A DNA stretch of 9,760 nucleotides from Solobacterium sp. Its GTDB lineage: Bacteria > Bacillota_I > Bacilli_A > Erysipelotrichales > Erysipelotrichaceae. Shown one piece after another: positions 1 through 6,197 of the stretch; the stretch's first letter is position 1, and the number at the start of each line of letters is the position of its first letter. The stretch is taken from contig JAFOLE010000117.1 in assembly GCA_017419465.1 (NCBI GenBank), positions 1 to 9,760 on the forward strand. The letters are read 5' to 3'. Both the position numbers and the translations under genes were made by a program. The notes below the pieces were generated by a model. That model had not been told where the DNA came from. It made no database searches and saw nothing but the letters and a program-made list of their open reading frames with translations.

Positions 1-41
1 ACACAGTCTTCAGTCAGCGCTGCCGCAAAATATCCGCTCAT
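1..41 (-). CDS. 5' end of an unidentified gene (partial)
   Basis: An ATG at 41-39 is followed by 13 open codons (MSGYFAAALTEDC) before the window ends. AAGGAG at 54-49 lies 7 bases upstream and is an excellent ribosome binding site, and a matching promoter lies at 94-65, so this is a real gene start. Thirteen residues are too few to name a product. Its position downstream of a uronate-type SDR remnant and a cre/LacI-like operator suggests, without proof, a role in sugar-acid metabolism. Confidence 0.7.
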   Translation of the reverse strand, partial: MSGYFAAALTEDC

Positions 42-64
42 GGTCGTTCTCCTTAACGCGCTAC

Positions 65-94
65 ATTATAAACGGAATCGCCGTGCTGTGTTCA
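65..94 (-). promoter_or_regulatory. Sigma-70/SigA-type promoter for the gene at 41-1
   Basis: On the minus strand a perfect TATAAT (-10) lies at 70-65. TGAACA (-35, 4 of 6 consensus bases) lies at 94-89, with an 18-base spacer. Transcription would start near 58, giving a leader of under 20 bases that contains the AAGGAG site at 54-49. The combination of -10, ribosome binding site and start codon is convincing. Confidence 0.65.
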
Positions 95-127
95 CCAAGT
101 TTCATTAATTTTCCAATCCTTCGAACA

Positions 128-141
128 TGTAAACGTTTTCC
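128..141 (+). promoter_or_regulatory. cre/LacI-family-like operator
   Basis: TGTAAACGTTTTCC matches 13 of 14 positions of the catabolite-responsive element consensus TGWNANCGNTNWCA used by CcpA and similar LacI-family regulators. The centre AAACGTTT is a perfect palindrome. It sits 34 bases upstream of the -35 box of the promoter at 94-65. Control of the partial gene at 41-1 by CcpA or a sugar-specific LacI regulator is inferred. Confidence 0.45.
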
Positions 142-166
142 CTGGATAACGGCACTGTATGTGTAC

Positions 167-201
167 AAAAAACTGCAGGTCCAGGGGGAGGGAACCTGCA
201 G
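167..201 (-). terminator. Intrinsic terminator after the SDR remnant
   Basis: On the minus strand an 8-bp perfect stem (CTGCAGGT at 201-194 with ACCTGCAG at 180-173) and a 13-base loop are followed by six T residues at 172-167. It lies 37 bases past the SDR stop codon, so it is the original terminator of that gene and has outlived its truncation. Confidence 0.85.
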
Positions 202-238
202 TAACTGAAAGATAATTCTGAATTTTATGGAGGTCTGC

Positions 239-409
239 TTATACGCCGGAGTAAGCGGAGAATCCGCCGTCGATGGGAATGGTAACACCGGTGATGAAGG
301 ATGCCGCATCGTTGTTCAGCAGGAACAGGACTGCGCCGCAGAGTTCCTTTTCGCTGTCGCCGAAGCGTCCCATCGGTGTCGCCGCAAGAATCTTGCCGGT
401 GCGGGCAGT
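239..409 (-). pseudogene. C-terminal remnant of SDR oxidoreductase, D-mannonate oxidoreductase-like
   Basis: About 57 C-terminal residues of a short-chain dehydrogenase/reductase remain. They run from TARTGKILAATPMGRFG to the exact C-terminus PIDGGFSAYSGV with a TAA at 241-239. The GRFG segment, the FLLNNDAASFITG helix/strand and a GGFSAYSGV end are hallmarks of the SDR group annotated as D-mannonate oxidoreductase (Bacillus-type UxuB) or related sugar-acid dehydrogenases. The Rossmann nucleotide-binding half (TGxxxGIG) and the catalytic YxxxK are absent, leaving roughly one fifth of a usual 250-280 residue protein. Upstream in frame come unrelated codons and a TGA at 442-440. A 60-codon frame from an ATG at 421 exists but lacks the active site and any sensible ribosome binding site, so it cannot be a functional enzyme. 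The break point is near 395-409, where it meets the AKR remnant. Confidence 0.8.
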
Positions 410-504
410 GTGAACAGGCATGTCCCCAGCATCTTTCCATCATTCAGTATCTGCAGGACACCCGCGCAAAACTGAACGACCTGTTTCCTGACGGGCATGC
501 ATAA
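397..504 (+). pseudogene. C-terminal remnant of aldo/keto reductase with 4Fe-4S tail
   Basis: In the plus-strand frame at 397-504 the sequence CGQCEQACPQHLSIIQYL is followed by about 20 residues and a TAA at 502-504. The C-x2-C-x3-C-P spacing followed by QHL-I-I matches the ferredoxin-like tail of the aldo/keto reductase family with a C-terminal 4Fe-4S domain. That tail normally reads C-x2-C-x2-C-x3-CP. The first cysteine position is already lost (SCRC instead of C-x-x-C), which places the edge of true homology at about 397-400. The whole TIM-barrel oxidoreductase domain (about 300 residues) is missing, so this is a dead 3' fragment. It overlaps the SDR remnant on the other strand by a dozen bases at the junction. 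Confidence 0.7.
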
Positions 505-521
505 TCACTTTCTGAACAATC

Positions 522-568
522 AAAACGGATCAGGTGAACAGAGAATTGTCACTGAACTGATCCGTTTT
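522..568. terminator. Bidirectional terminator hairpin between AKR remnant and feo operon
   Basis: A 12-bp perfect inverted repeat, AAAACGGATCAG (522-533) with CTGATCCGTTTT (557-568), encloses a 23-base loop. Reading right, it follows the AKR stop at 504 by 17 bases. Reading left, it follows the stop of the last feo gene (577). Each direction ends in four T residues from the stem, so it can serve both converging units. The T tracts are short and the loop long, so efficiency is uncertain. Confidence 0.7.
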
Positions 569-576
569 AACTGTGT

Positions 577-699
577 TTATTTTTTCCTGTTTCCGCCGCA
601 TCCGCAGCCGCAGTTTCCGCGTGCTTTCCGCTTCACCATGTTCCGCACGATCACAAAGATCAGTGCTGACAGTATTACCGCAACGATTCCGTTTGCCAT
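577..699 (-). CDS. FeoB-associated Cys-rich membrane protein (40 aa)
   Basis: This 40-residue protein begins at ATG 699-697 and ends at TAA 579-577. It has one N-terminal membrane helix (residues about 4-20, GIVAVILSALIFVIVRN), then a basic stretch MVKRKAR, then a cysteine/glycine tail NCGCGCGGNRKK with three cysteines. This architecture is that of the FeoB-associated Cys-rich membrane peptide family found directly after feoB in many Firmicutes. The exact role is not established; helping ferrous iron transfer at FeoB, or replacing FeoC, has been suggested. It starts only 4 bases after the feoB stop and has no clear Shine-Dalgarno site, so translation is probably coupled to feoB. It is the last gene of the operon before the terminator at 522-568. 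Confidence 0.85.
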   Translation of the reverse strand: MANGIVAVILSALIFVIVRNMVKRKARGNCGCGCGGNRKK

Positions 700-703
700 G
701 GTT

Positions 704-2734
704 TTACCAGAAGAGAAGCGCGAGATGATACACAATTCCCGCCAGTATAAGAGATGTGGCGATATAGTACAGCGCGATTCTTAACGGCCATTTTAAGGAA
801 TGCGTTTCATGCGCTGCGGAACTGAGCGCCATTACACACGGCATATTAAAGTAGAACGCGAAGATGAATGCCAGCGCCTCCGGTTTTGTGATTGCAGAGG
901 TAAGCGCCGCTGCGACCGATGAAGAATCGGCAGGGGCAATTGTCATATTTGCCACAGCTGTCATGACGCTTCCGCCCGAGAACACGGAGGCCAATGCGCC
1001 GAGGGAGCCTTCTTTTCCCATCCAGGAAGCCATCCAGGCAAGGAATGTCTGCCAGCGAAGACCGAATATCATGGTCACCGGTTCGATTGCGTTGCCAAAG
1101 CGGTAAAGAATACTGCTGGACGCATTGCCTGAGGAGCTGTATGAAAGCAGACAGAGGACGATTGCGATCAGTGTGACGATGCCGATTGCACGCTTGAATG
1201 CTTCGCCCATACGGATCAGTGCGGTTTTGAATAACGCGCGCCAATGCGGTTTATGATACGGCGGAAGCTCCATGAGAAGACCGGTCTGGTCGGCGTCTGA
1301 GAGAAGACGTTTCCCGTAAATGGAGGCAGTCAGTTTCAGATGCAATACCGATACTGCAAACAATGCGGCTATGACCAGAGCCGCACCCGGTCCGAAGAAT
1401 ACCGTACTTACCAGTCCGACAACACCCCACGTGGAGCCGCATGGCACAACCCATGACATGGCGATTGCGGTCATTCGCTGACCCCAGGTATCCAGTACGC
1501 GGGAGCCGCTGCTGCCGGCAATGTTGCAGCCGAAGGATACAAGGAACGGCATCATCGCCTTGCCATGCAGTCCCAGTTTCTGCATGGTGTTATCAAACAC
1601 GTAAGAGATTCTTGCCATGTATCCGACATCTTCAATCAAGCCAAAGACCAGTGTGGCGCCGAAAATATAGCCGCACATCATGATCGTAAACGCAAGTCCT
1701 GTAACCAACGCTTCCGTGACAAGCGAAATCAGCAGCGGATGTATTCCGAGGCTTCCCATCCAGTCTGCCAGCGGCGCGCCAATGTAGGCAAGCGCGCTGC
1801 CGATGGCCATCAGCGGATATCCTGCAAGAATGGAAACTACCAGACTGAGCAGAATGATGCCTGCCGCAACCGGTTTGCCCCATCGTTTCGAAATTGCAAT
1901 GCGGTCAAATGTGTTTGCGGCTTTATCCGGTGCAACTGTTTTTACCGCCCCATCCAGAAGATAATCGATCCATGCGAACTTGCAGCTGCCGGTGCGGGAA
2001 GAGCCATCTTCAACCGGCCGCAGCGCTTCCTGAATTCTCTGGAAATTCTCTGCGGAAACTGCTCCCTCGACAAGCTTTTCCGCAGCTGGATCATGTTCTG
2101 CAAGCTTTGCAAACAGCCAGCACGGCTCATAAACTGAAATGCCATTTTCCGGCAGAAGAGAAACTACCGTCCGATACGTTTCTCCAAACGCTTCTTCATA
2201 TCGTTTTGCAAGATCTGCGGAAGAAATCACAGCATTGCGGTGTTCCGCATTTTTCAAAAGCTCATAGAATGAACTGTAATTCGTTTTATCTGATGCCACA
2301 AACGGCAGAACCGGTATCCCAAGCTTTTTCTCAATAACTGCGGGATCAACAGTCTTTCCCTGCATGCCGGCCACATCCATCATGTTCAGAAGTAATACAG
2401 CCGGAACTCTGATTCCTGTATAGTCCGCACACATGAAGAGACTGCGTTCGAGCTGTGAGGAATCGGTAAGCAGACAGATCAAGTCCGCTTCTCCGGAAGC
2501 GATGTAGTCCCGTGTGACGATTTCTTCATCCGAGTTCGCCGCAAGGGAATAGGTGCCCGGAAGATCGACCACCGTATAGGTTTTTCCGTTTGCCGTAAAG
2601 CTTCCGATACACTGTTCAACGGTCTTTCCTGGCCAGTTTCCGACATGCTGGCGGGCACCGGTCAATGCGTTATAGAACGTTGATTTGCCGGAGTTGGGCT
2701 GGCCAAGCAATGCAATTGTCATACTTTCACTCAT
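704..2734 (-). CDS. feoB: Ferrous iron transport protein B (divergent gate motifs)
   Basis: A 676-residue FeoB: an N-terminal cytoplasmic G domain coupled to a polytopic membrane permease that takes up Fe(II). G1 is GQPNSGKS (11-18), the switch region GNWPGKTV is at 32-39, G3 DLPG at 57-60, G4 NMMD at 117-120 and G5 probably near VASDK (146-150). The membrane part starts around residue 288. It carries GYMAR (371-375), the first gate motif FGCNIAG (401-407), the second gate PCGSTWG (431-437), MELPPY (488-493) and FNMPC (629-633). The usual first-gate proline and the SCxAR of the second gate (E. coli FeoB: GCNVP and SCGAR) are replaced, which marks a divergent subgroup. Length is typical for Firmicutes. 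The ATG at 2734 overlaps the feoA stop by 8 bases (ATGAGTGA), with GGAGG at 2745-2741 six bases upstream. An iron substrate is inferred from operon context; manganese cannot be excluded. Confidence 0.95.
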   Translation of the reverse strand: MSESMTIALLGQPNSGKSTFYNALTGARQHVGNWPGKTVEQCIGSFTANGKTYTVVDLPGTYSLAANSDEEIVTRDYIASGEADLICLLTDSSQLERSLFMCADYTGIRVPAVLLLNMMDVAGMQGKTVDPAVIEKKLGIPVLPFVASDKTNYSSFYELLKNAEHRNAVISSADLAKRYEEAFGETYRTVVSLLPENGISVYEPCWLFAKLAEHDPAAEKLVEGAVSAENFQRIQEALRPVEDGSSRTGSCKFAWIDYLLDGAVKTVAPDKAANTFDRIAISKRWGKPVAAGIILLSLVVSILAGYPLMAIGSALAYIGAPLADWMGSLGIHPLLISLVTEALVTGLAFTIMMCGYIFGATLVFGLIEDVGYMARISYVFDNTMQKLGLHGKAMMPFLVSFGCNIAGSSGSRVLDTWGQRMTAIAMSWVVPCGSTWGVVGLVSTVFFGPGAALVIAALFAVSVLHLKLTASIYGKRLLSDADQTGLLMELPPYHKPHWRALFKTALIRMGEAFKRAIGIVTLIAIVLCLLSYSSSGNASSSILYRFGNAIEPVTMIFGLRWQTFLAWMASWMGKEGSLGALASVFSGGSVMTAVANMTIAPADSSSVAAALTSAITKPEALAFIFAFYFNMPCVMALSSAAHETHSLKWPLRIALYYIATSLILAGIVYHLALLFW

Positions 2735-2954
2735 GATTCACCTCCACCAGGACTGCGTCGCAGTCCTTACGGTTGACCGCAAGCACAGTACTCCGCACAT
2801 CCAGCAGAACCGGATATTTGCGGTCATTCTTCACAACTTCAAATGCACCGCCGGGTATGATCCCGACTGCGGTGATGCGGCGCTGAAAATCTTCCTTTCC
2901 GCCGACAGACAGTATTTTTCCCCGCTGTCCGGCTTTTACTTCACTGAGTTTCAC
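2727..2954 (-). CDS. feoA: Ferrous iron transport protein A
   Basis: This 75-residue small cytoplasmic protein has the FeoA SH3-like beta-barrel fold and is needed for FeoB function. Visible family features are the opening MKLSEVKAGQRGKI, the central RRITAVGIIPGGAFEVVKN with the conserved G-x-x-PG turn, and a C-terminal LAVNRKDCDAVLV strand pair. The length is normal (75-85). The start codon is GTG at 2954-2952, chosen because GGGGAGG at 2970-2964 lies 9 bases upstream and no ATG fits. The gene begins inside the last codons of the araC-type gene (14-base overlap) and overlaps feoB by 8 bases, so the three are almost certainly translated from one mRNA in fixed proportion. Confidence 0.93.
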   Translation of the reverse strand: MKLSEVKAGQRGKILSVGGKEDFQRRITAVGIIPGGAFEVVKNDRKYPVLLDVRSTVLAVNRKDCDAVLVEVNHE

Positions 2955-3930
2955 TGTTGTTATCCTCCCCTTCAGAACGGTAGTTAAGACGCCGGTATTC
3001 CAGCGGTGTCATCCCTGTACACTGCCGGAACACGGTGCCGAATTTTCCCTGATGACTGTATCCGCAGGCAGCTGCGATACTGCCGATTTTCATCGTTGTA
3101 TCCTGCAGCAACTGCTGTGCATACGCGATGCGCATATCTCTCAGATAACCGGAGATCGGCATACCGTATACTTTTTCAAAATAGAGTTTGAGCGAAGATG
3201 GACTGATTCCATACTCCTTCGCAAGATCACGAATCGTGTAATGCACGGAAAGATCGGCGGCAATCTTTCGCTCGACCTGTGTCACGATATAGCGCTGTCC
3301 TTTCGTTACATAATCCGTTTCCTGAATCGGTGTAATGCCGCCATTCATCAGCTGTACAAGAAGAGATAACGTCTGAAATCGGTAAGCCTGCAGCGATACT
3401 GAGCGCTTCATCAGATTTGTACAGACTGTCTGGATCAGTTCGCGGCAGGAATCAGAGACATATGCTGAACAGCTTCCCTCGTTTTCTTCTGTTATGTGTG
3501 CAATCCACCCCAGAACATCTCCGTAATCTGTCAGACTTTCCGGAGAATTCTGTTCAAGCGTATCAAGATCAAATGCAAGTTCCAGACCGACATAATTTCC
3601 AGTCGGGTAATAATATCCGTCCACCGGTTCCCGGGCATCAATGCTCAGCATTCCCGGCTTCATATAGATATAGGTGTCATCCGGAAGCCGTACTTCACAT
3701 CTGCCGCTCAGACAGTAGTTGATCGTCACATAACGAATCGTTGTTGTTTCTGCAGGAAGACTTCTGTCTTTGATCTGATTCAGCCAAAGATACACTCCTT
3801 TCCACGGTTCGCAGCGGTAAATAAAACTGCCGGTACCGATTGCCAGCTGGATCACTTCATCATTTTCTGTAAAATGCTGAATCCGCATTCCAAATGCGGC
3901 ATCCAGATCTTTTATGGTGCCACCTGCCAT
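2941..3930 (-). CDS. AraC-family transcriptional regulator of the feo operon
   Basis: A 329-residue AraC/XylS regulator. The N-terminal 200 residues form a cupin-like sensing region of unknown ligand (strands around 64-118, for example IRYVTINYCLSGRCEVRL). The C-terminal domain carries two helix-turn-helix units, TIRDLAKEYGISPSSLKLYF (232-251) and KIGSIAAACGYSHQGKFGTV (281-300), ending in the family signature F-x-x-x-x-G-M-TPLEYRR (301-314). The YFEKVYGMPISGYLRDMRI linker resembles the PchR-like subgroup that often controls iron uptake. ATG at 3930 follows AGGAGG (3940-3935) with 4 bases between, which is tight but strong. As first gene of the araC-feoA-feoB unit, overlapping feoA, it probably activates its own operon. 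Iron responsiveness is inferred from position, not from any metal site seen. Confidence 0.9.
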   Translation of the reverse strand: MAGGTIKDLDAAFGMRIQHFTENDEVIQLAIGTGSFIYRCEPWKGVYLWLNQIKDRSLPAETTTIRYVTINYCLSGRCEVRLPDDTYIYMKPGMLSIDAREPVDGYYYPTGNYVGLELAFDLDTLEQNSPESLTDYGDVLGWIAHITEENEGSCSAYVSDSCRELIQTVCTNLMKRSVSLQAYRFQTLSLLVQLMNGGITPIQETDYVTKGQRYIVTQVERKIAADLSVHYTIRDLAKEYGISPSSLKLYFEKVYGMPISGYLRDMRIAYAQQLLQDTTMKIGSIAAACGYSHQGKFGTVFRQCTGMTPLEYRRLNYRSEGEDNNSETQ

Positions 3931-3943
3931 CAGCCCTCCTGTA

Positions 3944-3969
3944 AGTTAGTTTATGCTAACTATTGTATA
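3944..3969 (-). promoter_or_regulatory. feo operon promoter with inverted-repeat operator
   Basis: An inverted repeat AGTTAG-CATAAA-CTAACT (minus strand 3961-3944, two 6-base arms) ends just ahead of the AGGAGG of the araC-type gene. Its TTAG..CTAA core resembles the half-sites of DtxR/IdeR/MntR metal-dependent repressors (TTAGG...CCTAA), though the match is partial. Immediately upstream lies TATACAAT (3969-3962), whose TACAAT (3967-3962) is a 5-of-6 match to a -10 box. No good -35 hexamer is present 16-19 bases further upstream, as expected if an activator such as the encoded AraC protein is needed. Metal repression is an inference. Confidence 0.45.
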
Positions 3970-4068
3970 CGGTTTTGCGATTGTTTCTATGACCGGATTG
4001 AGAAATTTGCTCCAAAGGACAATTTATTATGTTCAAACGCAGGAGACCGCTATGTGCACGCAGCTTCC

Positions 4069-4120
4069 AAAGGAATAAAAAACCTCCTGATAAATCCGGA
4101 GGTACGATTCCTTTCTTTTT
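4069..4120. terminator. Nested bidirectional terminator
   Basis: Two perfect stems are nested. The outer one pairs AAAGGAAT (4069-4076) with ATTCCTTT (4107-4114). The inner one pairs ACCTCC (4082-4087) with GGAGGT (4098-4103) around a 10-base loop. Reading left, the inner stem is followed by six T residues (4082-4077, overlapping the stem by one base), a normal intrinsic terminator for the cluster ending at 4192. Reading right, the outer stem is followed by CTTTTTT (4115-4121), so the plus strand is also terminated. No plus-strand gene was recognised that needs it. The 4121-4191 stretch between the terminator and the stop codon holds nothing else recognisable. Confidence 0.8.
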
Positions 4121-4191
4121 TCGAACACTATTTGGGAAGATTGGCTCAATTGGCAGTCACATCAGGTACGACAAGAAGGCGGGTATACAAA

Positions 4192-4959
4192 TCATACTTT
4201 TCCAGGGTGAATGGTATTAATTCCGTTTGTCGTCACATACTGAATAAGTTCCTCATTCATTTTGTCGTGATCCATAAAGAACTGCTTCTTCTGTCTGGCA
4301 GGAACATCTTCATTCAGGTATGGCTGATGGACCAATGTGTGAGAAATCGGCGCTGTCATTGCGACATTTAAAACTTCATAGGGGCTGCGGAATTCAATCA
4401 AAGTTTCTTCTGAGAATTCCCCTTTTAACAGCCAGTTCAGATATCCCGAATCAATATTTTTATATTCCGGCATCCGAATCGATTCGTATCTGTCCGGCGG
4501 AAGATTATTACAGGCAATAACAAGCATACCGTATGCAAACTGACATTGGAGTTTGTCAAAGTCTGTCACATCCGTCCTGGCTAACAGCTCACACAGAACC
4601 TGTATATTTTCCGAAATCAGATCCGTATCCTGTTCCAGAATACCCAGTAAACAAGCCACAAAAGCTCTGTCCCATCTTGGCTGCTTGGAGACGATATATT
4701 TTCTTGCCTTGTCTGAAACGGCCTCCTTGTCATAATCGTTTTCATGTAACAGACAGAGTATGAGATTAGCGGCGTGAATATTCATTGTATGTCCGTTTGA
4801 TGCAGGAGGAAGCCCCTGTGGAAAAGCCCGGCTGATATTTTCATACTTTGCGGACGAAAGATAGTGAACGATATGATAAGCCATAAACGAATGATCGCAT
4901 CCGTTTTGGGAGCTCCATAATAAATCTGCCTTGTTCTCAAAATTCATTGTTGCCTGCAT
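4192..4959 (-). CDS. Hypothetical helical protein, probably the 3' part of a frameshifted gene
   Basis: This 255-residue, soluble and predominantly alpha-helical protein has no signal peptide or membrane segment. Recognisable texture includes helices such as NIHAANLILCLLHENDYDKE, a KQPRWDRAFVACLLGILEQD segment and an acidic, aromatic-rich tail with HPGKV at the C-terminus. I do not recognise the family with confidence. The helical repeats and W-R-F/D pattern loosely recall polymorphic-toxin immunity families such as Imm49, but I see no defining motif. The ATG at 4959 has no convincing ribosome binding site. Its frame stays open upstream to a TGA at 5013-5011 and encodes plausible helix (TLKKSLKEKNYSL), overlapping the end of the 63-residue frame at 5183-4992. 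The two are therefore likely halves of one gene of about 325 codons. The next signal downstream is the terminator at 4069-4120. Confidence 0.6.
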   Translation of the reverse strand: MQATMNFENKADLLWSSQNGCDHSFMAYHIVHYLSSAKYENISRAFPQGLPPASNGHTMNIHAANLILCLLHENDYDKEAVSDKARKYIVSKQPRWDRAFVACLLGILEQDTDLISENIQVLCELLARTDVTDFDKLQCQFAYGMLVIACNNLPPDRYESIRMPEYKNIDSGYLNWLLKGEFSEETLIEFRSPYEVLNVAMTAPISHTLVHQPYLNEDVPARQKKQFFMDHDKMNEELIQYVTTNGINTIHPGKV

Positions 4960-4991
4960 TAAGGAATAGTTTTTCTCTTTCAGACTCTTCT

Positions 4992-5183
4992 TTAACGTAT
5001 CAGCACAAAGTCACCAATACCTGCGTCGGAATGAATTGCATAAGAAGACCAGTTCAAAAGGTATTCAAGATATTTGTGCACATCACCTTCTGCTTTATCT
5101 GCTGCTTTTTCATTAAACCTGTCCAATCGTTCATAGAATTCAGCCAGGGCAGCCTCGATCACAGTTGTTTCCAAACGACTCAT
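4992..5183 (-). CDS. Hypothetical 63-aa protein, probably the 5' part of the gene continuing at 4959
   Basis: The frame starts at ATG 5183-5181 with GAGG (5197-5194) ten bases upstream and ends at TAA 4994-4992. It encodes a charged helical protein (RLETTVIEAALAEFYERLDR, then a second helix DVHKYLEYLLNW) that stops abruptly at GIGDFVLIR. No known family is recognised. The start has a better ribosome binding site than the following frame, and the two frames are offset by one base, so a single base loss near 4996-5010 would explain the break. Alternatively it is an independent small gene. It follows the phosphodiester-glycosidase-like gene by 39 bases and is likely in the same transcript. Confidence 0.55.
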   Translation of the reverse strand: MSRLETTVIEAALAEFYERLDRFNEKAADKAEGDVHKYLEYLLNWSSYAIHSDAGIGDFVLIR

Positions 5184-5222
5184 GCTTTATTATCCTCGCA
5201 ATCTGCAGCGCATTAACGGTGG

Positions 5223-6197
5223 TTATTTCCGGAACACCACCCAGTTATGTGACCAGGGCACCGGCAGACCGAAAAGTGTAATTACTTTTTCGGATGCATT
5301 CCGATACCAGGAGTAATTCCAGCCCGCTCCCATATCCAGATACAGGGCATTGGTTACACCGAGCCGTCGAAGTTCATCCATAAATCCGTCAAAGTGCATC
5401 ATATTGGCGGAATCGATGATGCAGAGGTTTCCGTTCAGTTCTGCAAGTGCCCGGTAACAGCGGGCTCTCAGCCGTCCGAAGCTTGTGACGGTTACCCCGT
5501 CTTTGATCAGACCAAACTGCATGAATCCGTTTCCGCCTGCATTTGCGGCGCGGGCAATTGCGTCTGAAGGATTTTCAAATTCAAATGCATATTTTCCGTC
5601 ATGGAATACAAATGCCGCAAACTCATCATGATTGTACGGGCTGTGATACAGCGTGCCGTTGACCGCATGATCCCCCTCAACATTTTCCTGGGTAAATCCA
5701 AGACTGATCGTATGCTGGAATGCCGCTCCGCTGCACCAGGTGATGGAGGCATCGGATTTGGATGGGCGCTTCTCACATACCAGCTCAACATTGGAATATT
5801 CCGGAAAGATGACATAGACCGTTCCGGTATTGTAAACCGTTGTCCGATCTGCCGGAAGGATTTCCTGAACCGGCATGTCAGATGCATCGATACTGTCGGG
5901 AATGCGGGCATGATACTGGGAGACAAGCCCTGAGAATGAAAAGACAAAAACAGGGATCACCAGTATGGAAGTTGCGTACATCAGCCGGTAAAGTAGTTTC
6001 AGCGGCTTAGACTTCAGTTTTTCAGGACCCCACAGATAGATCACAAGCGTAATGCATTGCACTGCGGCGAGAATCGGACATATGATGTCAAGAATATCCG
6101 GGGACATCTGCGCGACAAAAAATACGGTAAAGGTAAACAGAGAGAGCAGTGCCATGGACATCAGCCAGATTCCGGTCAGAAGTTCCCGTTTACTCAT
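5223..6197 (-). CDS. Membrane-anchored phosphodiester glycosidase-like (NAGPA/DUF2233) protein
   Basis: A 324-residue protein with three N-terminal membrane helices (about residues 8-30, 36-56 and 70-92) followed by a soluble domain of about 230 residues that should lie outside the membrane. The C-terminal half resembles the NAGPA/DUF2233 fold of phosphodiester glycosidases. Supporting features are the phrase GRLRARCYRALAELNGNL (241-258), a strand ending in IDSANMMHFDGF, and ALYLDMGAGWNYSWYRN (284-300). In the family this last spot holds the conserved LD-G-G-S/W loop. A role in hydrolysing or remodelling a phosphodiester-linked surface glycan is a family-based guess, and the substrate is unknown. 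The ATG at 6197 overlaps the stop of the upstream membrane protein (ATGA, 6197-6194) and has a purine-rich GGAAGGAAAGAG ribosome site, so the two are translationally coupled. Confidence 0.65.
   Translation of the reverse strand: MSKRELLTGIWLMSMALLSLFTFTVFFVAQMSPDILDIICPILAAVQCITLVIYLWGPEKLKSKPLKLLYRLMYATSILVIPVFVFSFSGLVSQYHARIPDSIDASDMPVQEILPADRTTVYNTGTVYVIFPEYSNVELVCEKRPSKSDASITWCSGAAFQHTISLGFTQENVEGDHAVNGTLYHSPYNHDEFAAFVFHDGKYAFEFENPSDAIARAANAGGNGFMQFGLIKDGVTVTSFGRLRARCYRALAELNGNLCIIDSANMMHFDGFMDELRRLGVTNALYLDMGAGWNYSWYRNASEKVITLFGLPVPWSHNWVVFRK

Noticed and set aside
61..309. 82-codon minus-strand open frame overlapping the SDR remnant
   Set aside because: It is a different frame from the SDR, passes through its terminator and the downstream promoter, and shows no family features.
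239..421. Intact 60-residue gene starting at ATG 421
   Set aside because: The frame contains only the SDR C-terminus without nucleotide-binding or catalytic residues, and the ATG lies in sequence derived from the opposite-strand AKR tail. It is scored as a pseudogene instead.
1565..2137. 190-codon plus-strand open frame inside feoB
   Set aside because: It is antisense to a clearly intact feoB and has Cys/Arg-rich shadow composition with no family resemblance.
3496..4371. 291-codon plus-strand open frame
   Set aside because: It lies antisense to the araC-type gene, crosses the nested terminator and enters the helical gene. Its Cys/His/Arg-rich composition is typical of an antisense shadow.
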